A stretch of DNA of 12,979 bases from an uncultured Lachnospiraceae bacterium (GCA_910585855.1 CAJUGZ010000064.1:1-12979); one strand, 5' to 3'; counted from the first letter of the stretch, positions 1 through 6,980 are shown. Program-made: numbers and translations. The notes: a model not told the origin generated them from the sequence alone.

Positions 1-145
1 CTAAACACGCACCTTTTTTTGCACCCCCTGCATGGAAGCAGGAGGCGCAAAAAATCCTAGGTTTTCGATCAGAATCTTAAGACTTTCTAACTTTTCTCCA
101 AAGTCGCTGCAGCGCAAACCAGCAAACGAAATCTAGCTGTTAGTT
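1..145 (-). repeat. Structured palindromic repeat, copy E (partial, 5' half only)
   Basis: Read on the minus strand, this is the 5' half of the same element as copies A and B; the 3' half lies beyond the window edge. It has the AACAGC start (about 145-136), a 29-nt outer arm (137-109) ending in CTGC, the shared GCGACTTT box, the inner-arm segment with AGTTAGAAAGTCTTAAGA (about 93-76), and the hairpin with a TTCCAT loop (stem arms about 49-38 and 31-20). It ends in the same GGTGCGTGTTTAG string as copy A. The hairpin stem holds two G-U pairs when read in this sense and A-C mismatches in the other. The outer-arm sequence differs from all other copies. Its partner arm should lie about 300 bases to the left. 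Function unknown. Confidence 0.8.
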
Positions 146-277
146 GAAAACCAGTAAAAAGTGCAACAGAAAATTTTTTTAATATAAGAAAATTTATAAA
201 ACCTTTGATTAGAATAAAATCATGTATTGAAAGTACATTGTATATAATATGTAAAGTTTTTTTCCTTCAGAAGCCAG

Positions 278-617
278 AAAACAGCTGGATTTTGGTTCTC
301 CTATTGGGCTGCAGTGACTTCGTAGGAAAGTTAGAAATTCTTTGACTTCTGCTGAAATACACAGGATTTTTTTCACATCCTGCTTCCATGCAGGGTGTGA
401 AAAAAAAGGTGCGTGTTTAGCCCGTATAAAAGGGAAGCGATAACTTATCGCAGAAAAAATTGTTCCTTATGTCAATATCGTTTCGGTTGAAATACGGGCG
501 AATTGCGCACCGGTTCGTCCGGTTGGATGCACAAAAGGGCAGAAGTCTTAGAATTTCTTACTTCCCGAAGATCGGAACAGCAGCCCAATAGGAGAACCAA
601 AATCCAGCGTCCCCTCC
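278..617 (+). repeat. Structured palindromic repeat, copy A (complete; candidate structured RNA)
   Basis: This is the best complete copy, about 340 nt. A perfect 29-bp outer stem pairs 284-312 with 580-608. An inner stem pairs 329-352 with 539-562, about 21 of 24 positions. Inside are a hairpin (374-383 with 390-399, loop TTCCAT, one T-G pair), a helix 408-413 with 506-511, a helix 420-427 with 492-499, a small hairpin GCGATAA/TTATCGC (437-451), and a CCGG-loop-CCGG hairpin (510-522) that competes with the 408-413 helix. It starts with AAACAGC and ends with GCGTCCCCTCC. A TATAAT box at 243-248 could start a transcript just upstream, but no good -35 is visible. There is no ORF of note. I do not recognise the family; it could be a structured RNA, a MITE, or both. 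Confidence 0.82.
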
Positions 618-654
618 TCTGTTCCCCATTTTTCATAAAAGAATTAATTCACTC

Positions 655-683
655 TTGACAAATCTAACCAGAAAGACTATCAT
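655..683 (+). promoter_or_regulatory. Strong sigma-A type promoter for the methyltransferase gene
   Basis: A perfect -35 box TTGACA (655-660) is followed by a 17-nt spacer and the -10 box TATCAT (678-683, 5 of 6). Transcription would start near 690, giving a leader of about 175 nt before the methyltransferase start at 867. Near the start of the leader, 695-703 can pair with 719-727 (AATTCACTC/GAGTGGATT, one T-G pair), and the rest is very AT-rich. The promoter lies 38 bases beyond the 3' box of repeat copy A, so the gene does not need transcription through the repeat. Confidence 0.75.
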
Positions 684-866
684 ATCAAACAGGGAATTCA
701 CTCAAAATCTTTTTCATAGAGTGGATTACTCTGCGAAAACCTACTATTTTCTAGTAAATAAATCAACAATATTTCCGATATAGTAATTATCTTCTCATTT
801 CTGTTTTTTCCTTTTTGTTTTTTATATTTTTAGAAAGATTTTGATATATTTGGAGGTAATTATAAT

Positions 867-1739
867 ATGAATACTATTTGGTCTAACTACATACAGAATA
901 TAGGAACATTATATTCTTCCCGCACTCTTCGATTTTCTGATAAGTATGAAGAAAATTATAAACGTGCTTTTTGTATTGATAAAAAACAAAAATTTCTTGA
1001 AATAGGCTGTGGTCCGGGTGTACTTACCCAAGCTCTTACCCGCTGGTATCCAGATGCTGAAATTATTGGTATTGACAGGGATACTGCTTTTATTGAATTT
1101 GCTTCACAGCAAGCACCCCATATAAAATTTATAGAAGCAGATGCAACTGCACTCCCCTTTGCAGATCAATCTTTCGATGTAACAATTTCCCACACTGTTC
1201 AGGAACATATTGAACCGTCAAAATTTTTTAAAGAACAGCTTCGAGTATTAAAACCAGACGGTGTTTGTATTGTTTTATCTGCAAGACGCAGTATTTGTAT
1301 TACGGCTAACTGTATCGCTGAGCAAAGCGATTTTGAAAAAGAAATATGGAATCGAGTAGAACAGTCTTGCCAAAATACCAATCAAAAATATCAAGTCGGA
1401 CAATATTTTTTAAGTGAAAGTGAATTGCCTTCTGTTATGGAACAATACGGTTTTCGTCAGGTTTCTACTTCTTATTTGACTATCAATCTCACACCCGACA
1501 ATCCAGAAAACACAAAAGAAAAGGCATATGCTATGATAAATGCTCAATATCAGACAAGTATGGATGCCATTGATTCTATCTCTTATATTACTCCTGATAT
1601 TGTAAGTAAAGAAGAAATCAGTAAAATGAAAGAACAGTTAAAGCTAAAATATAAAAAACGAATCGAACTTTATGATTCTAATCAGAAGCAATGGGATACT
1701 CATATTCCACTGACTATGATACTTCGTGGTATAAAATAA
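867..1739 (+). CDS. Class I SAM-dependent methyltransferase (methyltransferase type 11-like)
   Basis: This 290-residue protein should transfer a methyl group from S-adenosylmethionine to an unknown substrate in the cytoplasm. The Rossmann-fold SAM site is clear: motif I LEIGCGPG at 44-51, an acidic residue at the end of strand 2 (GIDRD, Asp70), EADATALPF with Asp92, and the strand 4 region FDVTISHTVQEHI at 103-115, followed by LRVLKPDGVCIV (about 125-136), the usual LkPGG-type segment. The C-terminal half (about 150-290) is less conserved and probably binds the substrate. There is no signal peptide or membrane segment. The start is supported by TGGAGG (851-856) about 10 bases before the ATG. 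The gene stands alone behind its own promoter, with a hairpin after the stop. Small-molecule methylation (ubiE/bioC-like) is a general possibility; the true substrate cannot be read from sequence. Confidence 0.85.
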   Translation: MNTIWSNYIQNIGTLYSSRTLRFSDKYEENYKRAFCIDKKQKFLEIGCGPGVLTQALTRWYPDAEIIGIDRDTAFIEFASQQAPHIKFIEADATALPFADQSFDVTISHTVQEHIEPSKFFKEQLRVLKPDGVCIVLSARRSICITANCIAEQSDFEKEIWNRVEQSCQNTNQKYQVGQYFLSESELPSVMEQYGFRQVSTSYLTINLTPDNPENTKEKAYAMINAQYQTSMDAIDSISYITPDIVSKEEISKMKEQLKLKYKKRIELYDSNQKQWDTHIPLTMILRGIK

Positions 1740-1754
1740 AATTGATAAATTTAA

Positions 1755-1788
1755 AATACCGGAATGAAAGTAATTTCATTCCGGTATT
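1755..1788. terminator. Perfect hairpin after the methyltransferase gene, probable terminator
   Basis: A perfect 15-bp stem pairs 1755-1769 with 1774-1788 around a GTAA tetraloop (AATACCGGAATGAAA and its complement), starting 15 bases after the stop codon. On the plus strand the tail is only ATCTATA, not a clean T run. On the minus strand the tail TTAAATTTATC is richer in T, so it may stop transcription from both sides. I call it a terminator from stem strength and position. Confidence 0.65.
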
Positions 1789-2254
1789 ATCTATACATAG
1801 AGCAGCCTGAAAAAACATGTATCCTACCATCCAAACTACCATTCAAAAATAAAAAACTGTCTAATTATCTGTAAAAAAGCTGCGGCTGCATATTTTATGT
1901 ATAGTAACTTGTTACTTTTCTGATTTTTATTTTTCATCAGACTTTTTTCATAGAGTTGGATGATACATTTCTATTCTATGCACATTTTCCAAAAATGTTC
2001 CCTCTTTTTTTATTTTTTCATTTCCACATTTTTCTTTTATTTTTGGTCATTTCTCTATCTTATTTTTAATATTAAAAATTTAGTTTTAAGTTTTAAACTT
2101 ATTATATTATTCTTGATAGCGAAAAAAACACCTATTTCCACTATCTTTAGAAAAATTCCATTTTTTATTGACGGTATCTTATTTTGTATGTTATTCTAAG
2201 CTAAAGAGAAAAAAACTAATAAAAAATTTAAGAGCAACTACCTAGGAGGAATTT
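1789..2254. other. AT-rich intergenic stretch with no supported gene
   Basis: About 465 bases without a convincing gene. A 79-codon reading frame at 1960-2199 is nearly all Phe, Ile, Leu and Ser from T-rich DNA and has no ribosome binding site, so I do not call it. A possible weak promoter for the next gene is TTGACG (2168-2173), an 18-nt spacer and TATTCT (2192-2197). The string at 1942-1961 resembles 709-726 in the methyltransferase leader (both contain TTTTTCATAGAGT then GGAT). Confidence 0.5.
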
Positions 2255-3100
2255 ATGACAGATTTTTTGATGAAACCAAAAATAGATTTTGCTTTCAAAG
2301 AAATCATGACAGATGAAATTACCCGCATTGGCTTTTTATCTGCTATACTAAAATTAGATCCAAATCAGATAAAAGAAACCCATCTTTTAAATACCAATCT
2401 CCGAAAGATACATGAAGAAGAAAAGCAAGGGATTTTGGATGTTTGAATTTCTATGAATGATAATACTGAAATTGACATTGAAATCCAACTGAGCGAATTA
2501 AAAGTATGGGCAGATCGATCGTTATTTTATTTATCCAAAATGTATACCGAACAAATTCAAAAGGGACAAACGTATGACGTATTTAAAAAATGTATCAGTA
2601 TTAATATTTTAGACTTTACTCTCTTTCCAGAAAATTCCGAATTTTATTCTTGTTTTCGAATTCTGGAAGAAACACGGCACATCCTCTATACAGATAAAAT
2701 GGAATTTCATGTATTAGAACCTCCAAAACTTCCAAAAGAATTAACAGAAGACAGTAACCAAATTCTATTATGGGCAAAATTTATCAATGCCGAACGAAAG
2801 GAGGAATTTGAAATGTTAGCAAAAAAAGATGTTTATATCGATCATGCCTACCAGCAGCTGCAGCTGATCAGTCAAGACAAAGAAAAACGACTCGAATATG
2901 AAGCCAGAGAAAAAGCTATTCGGGATCATAATCAATTAATGTATGAAGCAGAACAGCGGGGAATTCAGAAAGGGGTTCAGCAAGGAATTCAACAATTAGT
3001 ATCTACTTTGCGGGATTTTTCTATTTCAGATGAAATTATTCTTCAAAAGATTCAAGAAAAATTTCATCTTTCCAAAGAAGAAGCTAAAAAAATTTTATAA
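2255..3100 (+). pseudogene. Rpn-family PD-(D/E)XK nuclease/transposase, interrupted by an in-frame TGA
   Basis: The Rpn/PDDEXK transposase-nuclease family carries DNA-cutting enzymes linked to recombination and phage defence. The N-terminal piece (codons 1-63) begins FLMKPKIDFAFKEIM, typical of the family, and runs to KQGILDV, with the first catalytic Asp at codon 62. Codon 64 is TGA (2444-2446). The same frame then resumes with EIDIEIQLSELKVWADRSLFYLSKMY, containing the second catalytic strand (Glu76, Gln78), and ends in a charged helical tail with EQRGIQKGVQQGIQQ, also typical. An Arg is common at the stop position, so a single CGA to TGA change explains it. The start has AGGAGG (2244-2249) 5 bases before the ATG. 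The downstream ATG at 2453 has no good ribosome site and would lack the first catalytic residue. At about 281 codons the undamaged gene would be of family length. Repeat copy C follows. Confidence 0.85.
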
Positions 3101-3150
3101 ATTTTGCAAATAATATAAACTTTCAGCAACAGCTTCTATCAGGACTATTT

Positions 3151-3390
3151 AACTAACAGTGAGAGGCAGTTTGCTCCTGTCCTTTGACTGCGACTTCAGA
3201 AAACGGTTAGAAAGTCTTGGCTTCTGTGGAACTACCTAGAATTTTTTGCATATCCTGTTTCTACGCAGGATATGCAATGTTTAATTACGCCCCGGTTCGT
3301 CCGGTGGAATCTACATAAATACAGAAGCCATAGACTTTCTTTCCGTTTGAAGCGAAGCAAGCAAAGGACAGGAGCAAACACTTCTGCCCC
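3151..3390 (+). repeat. Structured palindromic repeat, copy C (short variant)
   Basis: This is a shorter member of the A/B/E family. The outer arms 3170-3191 and 3357-3378 pair at 20 of 22 positions, again with a sequence unrelated to the other copies. The inner arms 3204-3226 and 3322-3345 pair at about 20 positions with one bulge. The central hairpin is perfect over 11 bp (3247-3257 with 3266-3276). The CCGGTTCGTCCGG hairpin (3292-3304) is kept. The two helices found in A and B between the central hairpin and this box are missing together. The leading AACTAACAG matches copy E. The 3' GCGTCCCCTCC box is not clear here (CTGCCCC instead). It lies between the broken rpn gene and the IS. Confidence 0.75.
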
Positions 3391-3415
3391 CAACTATAGA
3401 CAAAACTATTTATTT

Positions 3416-3560
3416 GTGACATCCTCCCCCGCCTGAAGAGGCGGGGGCTTCCTTTCGCATAGTGCGAACAGTCAGTTCTCGTTCGATAGCACTACTGTAC
3501 TAAGCATAAGCGAGCTAACCCCATGTGCCCCACGGTTTTATGTATGTTTGAAGTCAGACA
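3416..3560 (-). ncRNA. Predicted TnpB reRNA (omega RNA) scaffold at the IS right end
   Basis: TnpB proteins use an RNA made from the 3' end of tnpB and the right end of the IS as a guide. Reading the minus strand from the tnpB stop (3554) to the RE tip (3416), there are several compact stems: TTCGCA/TGCGAA (3454-3459 with 3463-3468), and the GC-rich RE hairpin (3426-3434 with 3439-3447, GAAG on the plus strand as tetraloop), then AGGATGTCAC at the end. The guide would be the flanking DNA just outside the tip, complement of 3396-3415. The 5' end of the RNA is not defined by sequence and probably lies inside tnpB. Confidence 0.6.
3426..3447. repeat. IS right-end hairpin
   Basis: A perfect 9-bp stem (CCCCCGCCT/AGGCGGGGG) around a GAAG loop sits about 10 bases inside the predicted right tip. 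In this family TnpA binds such subterminal hairpins. It may also stop tnpB transcription and shape the end of the reRNA. Confidence 0.8.
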
Positions 3561-4651
3561 GTCACAAGCCGCATACCCTCGTTTCTAATATTGATTGCTG
3601 CATTGATATCCCTGTCGTGATGTGTGCCGCATCCGGGACAGTTCCATGCTCTGACAGCAAGATTTTTTGTTGCCATGTTTTTGTAACCGCAGATATTGCA
3701 AATCTGACTGCTTGCAAAGAATTTATCAACTTTTACAAGCCTTTTCCCTTGTTCCTCCAGCTTGTACTTTAGATATGTGACGAACATTCCCCAACCATTA
3801 TCACTTACTGATTTACCGAAGCTTAGGCATTGCGACATTGCTTTCATATCAAGATTTTCTATACACACGCAGTCATAAATATCCGCTATCTGCCTTGACT
3901 GTTTGTGTAGAAAATCTTTTCTTTGATTTGCAATTTTTTCATGAAGTCTTGCAACTTTTATACGCTGTTTCTCACGGTTCTTTGAGCCCTTCTGCATAAG
4001 TGACAGCGTTCTTTGCTCCTTTTTCAGCTTCTTTTCTGATTGACGATAATATCTCGGATACTGTGGTTCGTTTCCGTCACTGTCTTTATACAATTCGTAC
4101 ATAGAAAAATCCAATCCTAAGAAAGTCTGCGTGGTTTGTTCCTGTATTTGGTTTTCGTACTCAAACAAAACACTTGCATGATACTTTCCGCTTGGAGTCT
4201 GGCTTACCGTTACGGATTTTAACTTATAGTCTGACGGAATCAGTCTGTGTTGTTTCAGCCTTACAAGACCTATTTTAGGCAATTTCATATAGCCGTTTTC
4301 AATCGATACAGAACCCTTTTGGTTATTTGTAGTGTAAGAATTTCTGTTTCTATGTTTTGATTTGAATTTCGGAAATCCCGTTTTCGGACTTCTGAAAAAA
4401 TTATGATACGCTTTCTGCAAATTCATTTGTGCATTGGCAAGTGCTAAACTGTCAACCTCTTTCAGCCACTCAAATTCTGCTTTATATTGAGCAGGCGTGT
4501 TATTCAGCTGTTGTTTGGTTTCTTCATAATACTTGATTTTATGAGACAGCATTTTATTGTAAATAAATCTTACACAGCCAAATGTTTTGGCAAACAAAAT
4601 CTTTTGCTCATCGTTCGGATATATTCTGAATTTATAGGCTTTGTTTGCCAT
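3554..4651 (-). CDS. tnpB: RNA-guided endonuclease TnpB (IS200/IS605 accessory protein)
   Basis: TnpB is an RNA-guided DNA endonuclease, an ancestor of Cas12, that cuts donor sites and helps the IS persist. The protein has 365 residues from the chosen start. The N-terminal YKFRIYPNDEQ segment and helical region (1-130) are typical. The RuvC catalytic triad is complete: Asp181 in LGLDFSM, Glu265 in CIENLDM, and Asp348 in HDRDINAAINI. The zinc finger has its four cysteines (318, 321, 338, 341). I choose the ATG at 4651 because GAGGGGAAA lies just before it and the family begins here; a longer reading from 4729 would overlap the end of tnpA and adds no family sequence. The gene follows tnpA by 28 bases and probably shares its transcript. 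It looks functional. Confidence 0.92.
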   Translation of the reverse strand: MANKAYKFRIYPNDEQKILFAKTFGCVRFIYNKMLSHKIKYYEETKQQLNNTPAQYKAEFEWLKEVDSLALANAQMNLQKAYHNFFRSPKTGFPKFKSKHRNRNSYTTNNQKGSVSIENGYMKLPKIGLVRLKQHRLIPSDYKLKSVTVSQTPSGKYHASVLFEYENQIQEQTTQTFLGLDFSMYELYKDSDGNEPQYPRYYRQSEKKLKKEQRTLSLMQKGSKNREKQRIKVARLHEKIANQRKDFLHKQSRQIADIYDCVCIENLDMKAMSQCLSFGKSVSDNGWGMFVTYLKYKLEEQGKRLVKVDKFFASSQICNICGYKNMATKNLAVRAWNCPGCGTHHDRDINAAINIRNEGMRLVTV

Positions 4652-4679
4652 GGCTTTCCCCTCTTTTTCTCCTATTTTC

Positions 4680-5072
4680 TTATTCTTGTGTTTCAATATA
4701 TTTCTTAATTCCTTCAATGGATGCTCCACCTGTTGGAAGGAGGCAAAAACTTTGATTCCAAAAATATTCTTTCCATCGCTTTTGTCTTATTTGCGAAAAT
4801 TCTTTCTTCAAACGCCGACTGCTTGCACTTTTGTATGCGTTTATGAATTTGCTTCTTTCACTTTTTGGGTGAGCCTTAAACAGAATAGGCACATGGTCTT
4901 TATCATGATTCCATTCCTGTAAGGTTATATTATAATTTGGTGCGATATACTCAAATATTTCTTTCGCTCTGTCAGAAATTTTATCATCAAATACTTTTCT
5001 TCGATATTTTATAATCAGTACGAGATAATAATACAGCAAAAATACTGAATATGCATTACTGTATAATTCCAT
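4680..5072 (-). CDS. tnpA: IS200/IS605 Y1 transposase TnpA with a damaged HUH motif (probably inactive)
   Basis: TnpA cuts and rejoins single-stranded IS ends through a tyrosine nucleophile and a metal held by two histidines (His-U-His). The 130-residue frame is full length and family-like: KYRRKVFDD near residues 22-30, WNHDKDHVPILF at 54-65, WNQSFCLLPTGG at 105-116 and IKKYIETQ at 122-129. The nucleophile Tyr125 is present. The metal motif, usually DHVHIL, reads His60-Val61-Pro62: the second His codon is CCT (complement of 4887-4889), a one-base change from CAT. Without that ligand, strand cleavage is expected to fail. A strong promoter is upstream; the ribosome site is weak (AGGAAAG about 12 bases before the ATG). 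Confidence 0.85.
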   Translation of the reverse strand: MELYSNAYSVFLLYYYLVLIIKYRRKVFDDKISDRAKEIFEYIAPNYNITLQEWNHDKDHVPILFKAHPKSERSKFINAYKSASSRRLKKEFSQIRQKRWKEYFWNQSFCLLPTGGASIEGIKKYIETQE

Positions 5073-5108
5073 AAATTTATCAAACTTTCCTATTTTTCGA
5101 CTGATATT

Positions 5109-5137
5109 ATTGTAACCTATTATTTTCTATTTGTCAA
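5109..5137 (-). promoter_or_regulatory. Promoter for tnpA-tnpB
   Basis: On the minus strand, TTGACA (complement of 5132-5137), a 17-nt spacer and TACAAT (complement of 5109-5114, 5 of 6) form a near-consensus promoter inside the IS left end. Transcription would begin near 5102, about 30 bases before the tnpA start. Confidence 0.75.
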
Positions 5138-5160
5138 GAGGTGGGATAGGACGCAATTCA

Positions 5161-5183
5161 TCCCCCATTTTAGAAGTGGGGGA
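5161..5183. repeat. IS left-end hairpin
   Basis: TCCCCCA (5161-5167) pairs with TGGGGGA (5177-5183), 16 bases inside the inferred left tip. It is the counterpart of the right-end hairpin and the expected TnpA binding site. Confidence 0.75.
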
Positions 5184-5280
5184 CTTCTTGCTATAAAAGG
5201 TTAAATTTATATAAAATATCGAAATAGTCACAGATTGATTATCCTTTATTTAATTTTTCTATAAACTCCTTGTATTTTAA

Positions 5281-5309
5281 ATGACAATAAAAGTATTTTA
5301 TAGTATAAT
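5281..5309 (+). promoter_or_regulatory. Promoter of the type I restriction-modification operon
   Basis: ATGACA (5281-5286, 5 of 6 to the -35 consensus), a 17-nt spacer and a perfect TATAAT (5304-5309). The transcript would start near 5316, about 57 bases before hsdM. It lies just outside the IS left end, so the IS insertion appears to have left it intact. Confidence 0.7.
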
Positions 5310-5372
5310 TATTTTAAAAATAGTTTCTTGAATTACGAAGCAGACTAAAAAATAAAATACGGAGGATGTAAA

Positions 5373-6975
5373 ATGGCTGAATTAGAAAACAGCAAGGATT
5401 TAATTAGCGTACTATGGAGTGGAGCAGATATCCTTCGCTCGAAAATGGATGCAAATGAGTATAAGGATTATTTATTAGGAATTGTTTTTTACAAATATTT
5501 ATCGGATTCTTTTTTAATTAAGGTGTATGATTTGCTTTATGATGAAAAACCAAACTCATTAAAAACTGCATTAGAAGCTTATAAAGAAGCATTAGAAGAT
5601 GATGAAAATGCAGAAGAATTAAAAGAACAGATTCAGGCAGAATGTCATTATATTATTGAACCTGAATTGACTTACACATGCTTTGCAGATGCAGCAAGAA
5701 ATAACACATTTCATCGGGAACAACTGCAAAAGGCATTTAATAACATTGAACAAAGCGATCCCTTATTTGCAGATTTATTTACAGATATTGATTTATATTC
5801 TAACCGTTTAGGAACAGGAGATCAAAAACAAAGCGATACTGTTGCAAGTTTAATAAAAGAAATTGACAAAGCCGATTTATTACATTCCGATTCCGATGTA
5901 CTTGGAAATGCATATGAATATTTAATCGGTCAGTTTGCCTCTGAAACAGGAAAAAAGGCAGGAGAATTTTACACCCCACAAGCCGTATCAAAAATTTTAA
6001 CCAAAATAGCGATTGCCGGACAGGAAATAAAAAAAGATTTATCCGTCTATGATCCATGTATGGGTTCTGGTTCACTTCTTTATAAATGCAAAAAAATATG
6101 CAAAAGAACCAAATTATATCAAATATTATGGGCAAGAACTGATGACATCTACCTATAACCTTGCAAGAATGAATATGTTTTTACACGGAATTGTACCAGA
6201 AAACCAAAAACTTCATAACGGGGATACTCTTGATGGAGATTGGCCTACCGGAGAAGAAACAGATTTTAATATGGTTCTTATGAACCCGCCTTACTCTGCA
6301 AAATGGAGTGCAGCGGCAGGATTTTTACAGGATGAAAGATTCAGCGATTACGGCGTATTAGCACCAAAGTCCAAAGCAGATTATGCATTTTTATTACATG
6401 GATTATATCATTTAAAAAATAATGGTACTATGGCGATTGTATTACCTCATGGCGTCCTATTCAGAGGTGCTGCAGAAGGCAAAATAAGAGAAAAATTACT
6501 CCGTTCAGGAAATATTTATGCGATCATTGGTTTACCTGCAAATTTATTTTACAATACGTCTATCCCTACTTGCATTATTATTTTGAAAAAACATAGAGAG
6601 GGAAGAGATGTCTTATTTATAGATGCTTCAAAAAAATTTGATAAAGGTAAAAAACAAAACACTATGACAGATGAGCATATAGACTCTATTATAAATTTAT
6701 ATCATAAAAGAGAAACGGTAGAAAAAGAGTCTTTCCTTGCAAGTTTTGAAGATATCGAAAAAAATGATTTCAATCTTAACATTCCAAGATATGTGGAAAA
6801 TTTCGAAAAAGAAGAAGAAATCGATTTAAACACCCTTTTAACTGATATGAAAAAAACAGACGAAGAAATTGAACAAGTTCAAGGAGAATTTTTAACGCTT
6901 CTTAAAGATTTAACTTCTTCAGATGAAACTATAATGTCATCATTAAATGAACTGATTGGAATGATTGAGAGGTGA
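5373..6975 (+). pseudogene. hsdM: Type I restriction-modification methyltransferase subunit HsdM, frameshifted
   Basis: HsdM makes N6-methyladenine in DNA and forms the M2S core needed for both methylation and restriction. The 5' part (5373-6080) encodes the N-terminal helical domain and the SAM motif DPCMGSGSLL (codons 227-236). The frame then runs off-family to a stop at 6158. The family sequence NAKKYAKEPNYIKYYGQELMT resumes one frame over at 6085, followed by the catalytic motif MNPPYSAKW and the rest of the protein to 6975. Between codon 236 and 6085 there are four bases (6081-6084) where three are expected, so this is a +1 insertion. Corrected, the protein is about 533 residues, a normal length. 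The start has GGAGGAT (5361-5367). The 3' piece has no ribosome site near its first ATG (6049). An A7 run (6090-6096) follows the break. The last codons overlap the GTG before hsdS. Confidence 0.9.
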
Positions 6976-6980
6976 ACAAT

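Larger units (their letters stand above)
3416..5199 (-). mobile_element. IS200/IS605-family insertion sequence (tnpA + tnpB, subterminal hairpins)
   Basis: This element of about 1.78 kb lies on the minus strand, with tnpA first, tnpB 28 bases later, and a GC-rich hairpin near each end. There are no terminal inverted repeats, as expected for this family, which moves as single-stranded DNA. I place the right end after GTCAC (complement of 3416-3420) and the left end beside the flank TTAAC (complement of 5200-5204), by analogy with the pentanucleotide cleavage sites of IS605-family members. These exact ends are inferred and could be off by several bases. TnpA looks inactive, so the copy is probably immobile unless helped in trans. 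Confidence 0.85.

Noticed and set aside
278..617. Repeat as a group II intron, retron ncRNA or HEARO/IscB omega RNA
   Set aside because: No domain V-like hairpin, no reverse transcriptase, no HNH or IscB ORF near any copy, and the long variable outer stem does not fit these as I know them.
709..726. Similarity of 709-726 to 1942-1961 (TTTTTCATAGAGT) as a regulatory repeat
   Set aside because: Short, AT-rich and only two imperfect copies; could be chance.
1960..2199. 79-codon reading frame on plus
   Set aside because: Nearly all Phe/Ile/Leu/Ser from T-rich DNA, no ribosome binding site, no family resemblance.
3548..3772. Plus-strand reading frames opposite tnpB (also 4487-4708 and 4641-4922)
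   Set aside because: Antisense to clear tnpB/tnpA coding sequence, without ribosome sites.
6049..6975. Second hsdM frame as a separate gene
   Set aside because: It lacks the SAM motif, has no ribosome site, and joins exactly to the first frame by removal of one base.
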